Shown here piece by piece: positions 5,637 through 9,495 of a stretch of 9,495 bases of DNA (positions within the stretch are counted from its first letter, which is position 1; every line of letters begins with the position of its first letter). Both the position numbers and the translations under genes were made by a program. The stretch lies in contig JARDZQ010000036.1 of NCBI GenBank assembly GCA_029240775.1, positions 1 through 9,495 on the forward strand, read 5' to 3'. Source of the stretch: Rubrobacteraceae bacterium (GTDB lineage Bacteria; Actinomycetota; Rubrobacteria; Rubrobacterales; Rubrobacteraceae). The notes under the pieces are model-generated. The model was not told where the DNA came from and did not search any database. It was given only the letters and a program-made list of their open reading frames with translations.

Positions 5637-6383
5637 ATGGACGGATTCTTCGCCGAAGCGTCCTGGCTCGCCGGGAAGGAGATTAGGAGGACGTGGCTCT
5701 CGTACCCGCTGACCGGCCTGTTGGCTCTGTTCCTGGGTTTCTTTGTCGTGCCGAGCGTATCCGGCGTCTTCGAGTTCGAGGGATTCGGGGCGGAGGGGCG
5801 GAGGATGGAATACTTCTACAATGCCTTCTTTGCCGACTATCTCTTCTTAATAATCTGCGCCTTCCTTGGGGTGAGGGCGATCTCCGGGGACTACACGCCC
5901 TTCTGGCGGGGCTCCTTCTCCTCCAGGCTGATCTTACTCAGGAGCCTGCCGATCCCTGCGAAGAGCCTGGTGGCGAGCCGCGCACTGTGTATGCTCTTCG
6001 CGTTCGTCCTCAACGTTCCGGCCTTCTTCGGGCCGGCTTTCTTGCTCTCCGACCTCGGGGAGCTCGGAGCGTCTTACCTCCCTTTCGCATGCGTCTGGAT
6101 CGGCTACGGCCTCCTCGCATCTGGACTGTGGCTCCTCTGCGAGTTCACCGTGAGCCATAAGGTCTACACCCAGATCTACTTCGGTCTCGCCGCAGCTCTC
6201 ATGGCTGTCCTGGCCCTCCTCGAATGGACGCTTGACCTGAGTTTAGTGGGGAGGATGGCCGAGCTGGCACAGAGCTACGGGGCGGTTCTCGCGGTCTTCT
6301 CGGTCCTCGCCGGTGCTGCAGCCTTCGCGTTCATGTCGCGGGTGACCATCCGCCGCCTCGAGACGAGGGACCTCTCAGTATGA
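5637..6383 (+). CDS. ABC-2-type transporter permease
   Basis: A 248-residue membrane component of an ABC exporter, the channel partner of the ATPase encoded two genes downstream. ATG 5637 is chosen because of the strong AGGGGGAAGGGG just upstream (5621-5632); ATG 5613 (256 residues) is possible and would be coupled to the small leader ORF. After a short amphipathic N-terminus (AEASWLAGKEIRRTWLSYP) there are six hydrophobic segments at about residues 24-46, 66-85, 108-132, 143-165, 175-197 and 213-235. The DYLFLIICAFLGVRAIS segment followed by FSSRLILLRSLPI is typical of ABC-2 permeases, where the cytoplasmic coupling loop sits after the second helix. Six helices is the family norm. The substrate cannot be told. 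A single permease gene suggests a homodimer. The last codons overlap the regulator start as ATGA. Confidence 0.85.
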   Translation: MDGFFAEASWLAGKEIRRTWLSYPLTGLLALFLGFFVVPSVSGVFEFEGFGAEGRRMEYFYNAFFADYLFLIICAFLGVRAISGDYTPFWRGSFSSRLILLRSLPIPAKSLVASRALCMLFAFVLNVPAFFGPAFLLSDLGELGASYLPFACVWIGYGLLASGLWLLCEFTVSHKVYTQIYFGLAAALMAVLALLEWTLDLSLVGRMAELAQSYGAVLAVFSVLAGAAAFAFMSRVTIRRLETRDLSV

Positions 6384-6820
6384 GCTCGGAGAGGGCGCAG
6401 CCAAAGCAGCCGCGCATCCCCCTGCACCTCTCGATGGACGACCCGGAGCCGATGTACCGGCAGATCGAGTCGCAGCTAAGGGACTTCATCCTCTCCGGCC
6501 AGCTCGAGCCCGGAACGAGGCTTCCCTCCATGCGGGCTTTAGCCAAAGACCTCTTGTGCAGCGTCATCACGACGAGGCGGGCCTACGAGGACCTCGAGGG
6601 CGAGGGCTTCATCCGCACCAGGCAGGGTATGGGAACGGTCGTCGCGGAGATTCCCGAAGAGACGATGGCCGCCTATCGCCGCGAAGCAGTGGACGGCGCC
6701 ATGGGGGAAGCCGTCAGGGCCGGACGGCGCGCGGGTCTCACTGAAGAGGAGTTGCGCGACATCCTCGAAGAGACGTTGCAGAGAGAAGTTGCCAACGTTC
6801 ATCAAGGGGGCACGCCATGA
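6380..6820 (+). CDS. GntR-family (YtrA subfamily) transcriptional regulator
   Basis: A 146-residue repressor-type protein. The winged helix-turn-helix spans about residues 24-90: EPMYRQIESQLRDFILSGQLEPG, LPSMRALAKDL as the first helix pair, TTRRAYEDLEGEGFI as recognition helix and beyond, and GMGTVV as the wing. The C-terminal part, about 55 residues, is a short helical tail (GLTEEELRDILEETLQ), which is the mark of the YtrA subfamily, lacking the large effector domains of FadR or HutC types. Members usually regulate neighbouring ABC exporter genes and respond to envelope stress or antibiotics. Both ends overlap neighbours by 4 bp (ATGA at 6380 and 6817), so it is made in step with the transporter. 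Its position between permease and ATPase, rather than first in the operon, is uncommon. The likely operator is at 5493-5513. Confidence 0.92.
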   Translation: MSSERAQPKQPRIPLHLSMDDPEPMYRQIESQLRDFILSGQLEPGTRLPSMRALAKDLLCSVITTRRAYEDLEGEGFIRTRQGMGTVVAEIPEETMAAYRREAVDGAMGEAVRAGRRAGLTEEELRDILEETLQREVANVHQGGTP

Positions 6821-7725
6821 CAGGGACAGCGGTCCTCTCACTCAAGGACGTGAAGAAGTCCTACGGGAACTTCGAGCTCGGGCCGGTGGATCTCGAGATA
6901 GAGGCGGGCTACGTAGTCGCTGTCGTAGGCCCCAACGGGGGCGGCAAGAGCACCCTGATGGGGATGCTGATGAACCTCATCCAGCCCGACTCCGGCGAGC
7001 TCAAGCTCTTCGGCGGCACATACCCGGACGACGAGGTCGCAATAAAGCGGAGGGTAGGCTACCTCCCCGAGCGCCCTGTCGGCCACGACGAGATGAGCGC
7101 GGAGTCTCTGGGCGAGTTCTTCTCCCGCTTCTACCCGAAGTGGGACCATAGGCTCTACGAAGACCTCCTGAAGCGTGCTCGGATCGAGCCGGCCAAGAGG
7201 TTCGGCGAGCTCTCGACAGGTGTGCAGCGCTGCCTTGCCTTCGCGCTGGCGCTAGCCACCGGCTCGGAGCTCCTCCTCCTCGACGAGCCGACAGCGGGCG
7301 TCGACCCCTTCGGCCGCAGGGAGATACTCGAAGACATCTCGCGTTTCATGGAGTGTGGCGACAAGACGGTCGTGTTCGCCACCCACGTAATGGAGGAAGT
7401 GAGGCGCATCGCCGACTACGTTCTCTTCCTCGCGGACGGGGAGTTCTTAGGTCTCTTCGAGAAGGACACGCTCCTCGAAGAGTGGAGGATCTTCTGGGTG
7501 GACAGAGAGCCGGAGGGAGACGTTCCGGGAGTCGTCGACGTCGAGGTCGGTAGCCCGGCACGCATCGTCTGCGACTCGCTGCAGGAGACCGGGCAAGCAC
7601 TCTTCGCGCAAGACGTACGGATCGTCCGTAGCGGGGTGTTGGACCTGGAGGAGGTACTCTCCCACCTCATGCGCCAGAAGCAGGGAAGGGAACAGAGCGT
7701 GAGCGGCCGTAGGTCTCGAGTCTAG
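6817..7725 (+). CDS. ABC transporter ATP-binding protein (YtrB-like)
   Basis: A 302-residue ATPase that powers the ABC-2 permease of this operon. Visible motifs: Walker A GPNGGGKST (38-46), signature LSTGVQ (132-137, a variant of LSGGQ), Walker B LLLLDE (152-157) followed by PTAGVDP, and the switch histidine H190 in FATH. At the Q-loop position the sequence reads GYLPERP (81-87), with Glu where many importers have Gln, common among ABC-2 exporters. The ~90-residue tail after residue 210 (EEWRIFWVDREPEG) matches the accessory domain seen in drug and bacitracin-type exporter ATPases. ATG 6817 overlaps the regulator stop as ATGA. It is the last clear gene of the operon; the next gene starts 91 nt later. 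Confidence 0.93.
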   Translation: MTGTAVLSLKDVKKSYGNFELGPVDLEIEAGYVVAVVGPNGGGKSTLMGMLMNLIQPDSGELKLFGGTYPDDEVAIKRRVGYLPERPVGHDEMSAESLGEFFSRFYPKWDHRLYEDLLKRARIEPAKRFGELSTGVQRCLAFALALATGSELLLLDEPTAGVDPFGRREILEDISRFMECGDKTVVFATHVMEEVRRIADYVLFLADGEFLGLFEKDTLLEEWRIFWVDREPEGDVPGVVDVEVGSPARIVCDSLQETGQALFAQDVRIVRSGVLDLEEVLSHLMRQKQGREQSVSGRRSRV

Positions 7726-7816
7726 GTCTCCCCGAGGTGGTGGCGGTCGTGGCGCGCTGGCCCGGCGAGAAGGTCACGGGTCAACGGGCTTTACCGCGAG
7801 GAAGTAGGCGGGACGT

Positions 7817-8395
7817 TTGGACTTCGACACGACAAGAGACAGGGGCGGCTCCCGTCGCGGCTCCGGTTCTGTTCCCAACCTCGTCACGGGGGAGGCGGGT
7901 CACCCGTCGCCGGAAGACGAGGCATTCAGGATCCCCGCTGGATCCAGGAAGGCCGCCCTAGTGCACCTGGCGCTCGAAGCCTGGCGCGCGGGCCTTCTCG
8001 ACCCCAGGGCGCTGGGCGAAGTGCGTGGCAGAGAGGTCGACCAAGCGGGGTTGCAGCGCGCCCTCTACCGCTCCTCGATGGGCGAGATCGAGCACACGCT
8101 CGGTCCCGTAGTGAGAGGCCGCCGCCTCGTTGTGGAGGGCCGCCTCGCAGGCACAGGACGCACGGCGCTGGAGAGACTCGGCGTAGAGGTCGAGGAGCTC
8201 AGGCTGGATGACGAGAAGCGCTACATAGACATGACCCCCGCCATCTTCGTCTTCGCCGCGATAGCCATGGCCGTCCGTTACATAAGTCTTGGTCTGGACG
8301 ACCAGGACCTCTACATCCTGGCCGGCATCTTCTTCGCGCTGATGTACGGCTTGAGGCCCTTCTTCTTCAAGATGCAGAGGCCAAGGGACCAGTAG
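7817..8395 (+). CDS. Unrecognised protein with C-terminal membrane hairpin
   Basis: A 192-residue protein if read from TTG 7817, the first start after an in-frame TAG at 7805; the binding site there is weak (GAGGAAG 12 nt away). GTG 7961, with AGGAAGG 8 nt upstream, would give 144 residues. G/C-rich third positions through 7820-7960 favour the longer form. The first ~35 residues are Gly/Arg/Ser rich and probably disordered. Residues 45-130 form a soluble charged region (VHLALEAWRAGLLDP, ALYRSSMGEIEHTLGPVVRGR). Two membrane helices follow at about 140-158 and 165-182 (TPAIFVFAAIAMAVRYI; LYILAGIFFALMYGLRPFFF), with a short acidic loop (LDDQD) between. No catalytic motif is seen and no family is recognised. 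It ends 2 nt before the nuclease fusion gene, so the two are almost certainly co-translated. Confidence 0.75.
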   Translation: MDFDTTRDRGGSRRGSGSVPNLVTGEAGHPSPEDEAFRIPAGSRKAALVHLALEAWRAGLLDPRALGEVRGREVDQAGLQRALYRSSMGEIEHTLGPVVRGRRLVVEGRLAGTGRTALERLGVEVEELRLDDEKRYIDMTPAIFVFAAIAMAVRYISLGLDDQDLYILAGIFFALMYGLRPFFFKMQRPRDQ

Positions 8396-8397
8396 TA

Positions 8398-9366
8398 GTG
8401 AAGGTCGTTACCCACCTGATCTTCGCCGAGTGCTGCTGGTTCGCTACCTCGGCCATCTTCGACGTACACTATGAAACCCCGGCTGTCCTCGCCGCCGCGG
8501 CGACCGCGGTCCTCCCTGACGCAGATCACCCCAGGAGCTGGCTGGGTCACCAGCTCGGCTCCGTCTCCGAGGACCTCAACCGCCTCTTCGGTCACCGCGG
8601 CTTCCTGCACAGCCTGCTCGCGCTGATGCTCGTCACCCTGGCACTCGGCTTGCCGCTGTGGTGGATCACCGGACGCATCTCCCCGGCGACCGCCGTCTTC
8701 GTGGGCTATGGCTCCCACCTCTTCGCGGACATGATGACCCTGGGGGGCGTCAGGCTCTTCTGGCCGAGCAGGGTTATCGCTGTCTTCCCTGGCCGCGACG
8801 ACTACCGCGTAAGAACCGGGGGCAACTCCGAGCGAGTGTTCGTGGCCTTCGCCCTCGTCTTCGCCCTGCTTCTCTACCCGGTCTCCAGGGTAGGCTTCGA
8901 GGGGCTTATCTACCGCCTCGGCGGCGACGACCAGCTCTACGGCAGAGTTACGAAGGTGACCGACGGCGACACCATCGCGGTAGAGATAGGGGGAAGGAGC
9001 ACCCCTGTGAGGCTCATCGGCGTGGACACCCCCGAGACCATAGCTCCCGACCAGCCCATAGGCTGCTTCGGGCCCCGGGCATCGGACTACACGAAGCAGA
9101 TCCTCACGAAGCGCATAATCCGCCTTGAGATACCCCGCATCGGCGACTCCGAAGACGCCTACGGGCGCACTCTAGCCTACGTCTACCTCGACACGAACGG
9201 CGACGGACGCTACGAGCACCTCTTCAATGAGGACCTCATCACCTTAGGTCTCGCCCGCACCACCACTTTCTCCCACGCCCACCGCCGCGAGTTCGAGCGG
9301 TTGCGGGAGGAGGCCGAGTCCCGAGAGGTTGGGCTCTGGGGGGCGTGCTCCGATGTCTCCACCTAA
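8398..9366 (+). CDS. YdjM/DUF457 membrane metal-dependent hydrolase fused to thermonuclease (SNase) domain
   Basis: A 322-residue two-domain protein. Residues 1-165 match the YdjM/DUF457 family of membrane proteins with metal-binding residues: H6, LPDADH (39-44, with D41, D43 and H44), GHRGFLHS (65-72) and GSHLFADMMTLGG (105-117, with H107 and D111). Hydrophobic segments at about 72-90 and 146-161 are clear. Residues 180-315 form a complete staphylococcal-nuclease domain: VTDGDT (187-192) with D189 and D191, R205 in VRLIG, VDTPE (209-213) with D210 and E213, and YGRTLAYVY (255-263) with R257. All catalytic and calcium-binding positions of S. aureus nuclease (D21, R35, D40, E43, R87) are present. 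The last helix before residue 165 would tether the nuclease to the membrane; which side is unknown. Starts at GTG 8398, with AAGGGA upstream. Confidence 0.92.
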   Translation: MKVVTHLIFAECCWFATSAIFDVHYETPAVLAAAATAVLPDADHPRSWLGHQLGSVSEDLNRLFGHRGFLHSLLALMLVTLALGLPLWWITGRISPATAVFVGYGSHLFADMMTLGGVRLFWPSRVIAVFPGRDDYRVRTGGNSERVFVAFALVFALLLYPVSRVGFEGLIYRLGGDDQLYGRVTKVTDGDTIAVEIGGRSTPVRLIGVDTPETIAPDQPIGCFGPRASDYTKQILTKRIIRLEIPRIGDSEDAYGRTLAYVYLDTNGDGRYEHLFNEDLITLGLARTTTFSHAHRREFERLREEAESREVGLWGACSDVST

Positions 9367-9483
9367 AGCGGTCCTTCGGAAAGCACGAGCGTTCGGGGAG
9401 GTTTTTAGGGATGCTTGGCGAGACGGATTGTCGACTCCCCGACCTTCTAAACCTCAAAAGCCTAGCATTCCAGGAGGGTGTGG
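9367..9483. other. Intergenic stretch before the next gene
   Basis: No gene is seen. TCGGGGAG (9393-9400) and CTCCCCGA (9435-9442) are perfect 8-bp inverted arms 34 nt apart. A TTTTT at 9402-9406 sits inside the loop rather than after a stem, so it does not make an intrinsic terminator. No convincing promoter was found. Confidence 0.4.
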
Positions 9484-9495
9484 GTGATCGGCACG
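9484..9495 (+). CDS. Likely start of the next gene, cut by the window end
   Basis: GTG 9484 follows AGGAGG (9472-9477) with a 6-nt spacer, an ideal start site. Only four codons (MIGT) are visible, so nothing can be said about the product. Confidence 0.42.

Noticed and set aside
9393..9442. 8-bp inverted repeat as a terminator for the nuclease fusion
   Set aside because: The loop is 34 nt and the only T-run is inside the loop, not after the stem.

Overview
The window is high-GC DNA with strong G/C preference at third codon positions, frequent AGG arginine codons, GTG starts and purine-rich ribosome binding sites. This points to an actinobacterium, and the protein flavour (YtrA-type ABC operon, LuxR-type regulator with an extra winged helix, many small membrane proteins) suggests a Rubrobacter-like deep-branching lineage. 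That placement is inference from style; no marker gene is present. No tRNA, rRNA, CRISPR array, insertion sequence or phage gene was seen.

Layout. (1) 1-2811, plus strand: a soluble beta-rich protein of unknown function (154-561), a small two-helix membrane protein (699-1037), and a large stand-alone ComEC/Rec2-type metallo-beta-lactamase-fold hydrolase (1234-2811). The hydrolase is preceded by three ATTCATC repeats at exact 11-bp spacing, resembling a response-regulator box. (2) 2856-3245, plus strand: a pseudogene of a small membrane protein, with three in-frame stop codons in an otherwise readable frame. (3) 3250-4317, minus strand: two unrecognised four-helix membrane proteins, probably one transcription unit. 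(4) 4528-5337, minus strand: a membrane-anchored LuxR-type regulator. (5) 5338-5636: a compact divergent control region with two extended -10 promoters facing outward, a good -35, a 21-bp palindromic operator candidate and a possible leader ORF. (6) 5637-7725, plus strand: an ABC-2 permease, a GntR/YtrA-type repressor and an ABC ATPase joined by ATGA stop/start overlaps. (7) 7817-9366, plus strand: an unrecognised protein with two C-terminal membrane helices, followed after 2 nt by a fusion of a YdjM/DUF457 membrane metal-dependent hydrolase to a complete staphylococcal-nuclease (thermonuclease) domain. A further gene probably starts at 9484 and runs off the window.

How they may work together. 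The GntR regulator probably represses its own operon through the palindrome over the promoter start site, and the ABC pair would then be an inducible exporter. The divergent LuxR-type regulator shares the control region and may sense the membrane or envelope. The most unusual coding feature is the membrane-tethered nuclease fusion and its tightly coupled membrane partner. The most unusual non-coding features are the 11-bp repeat block and the mirrored promoters at 5434-5494.
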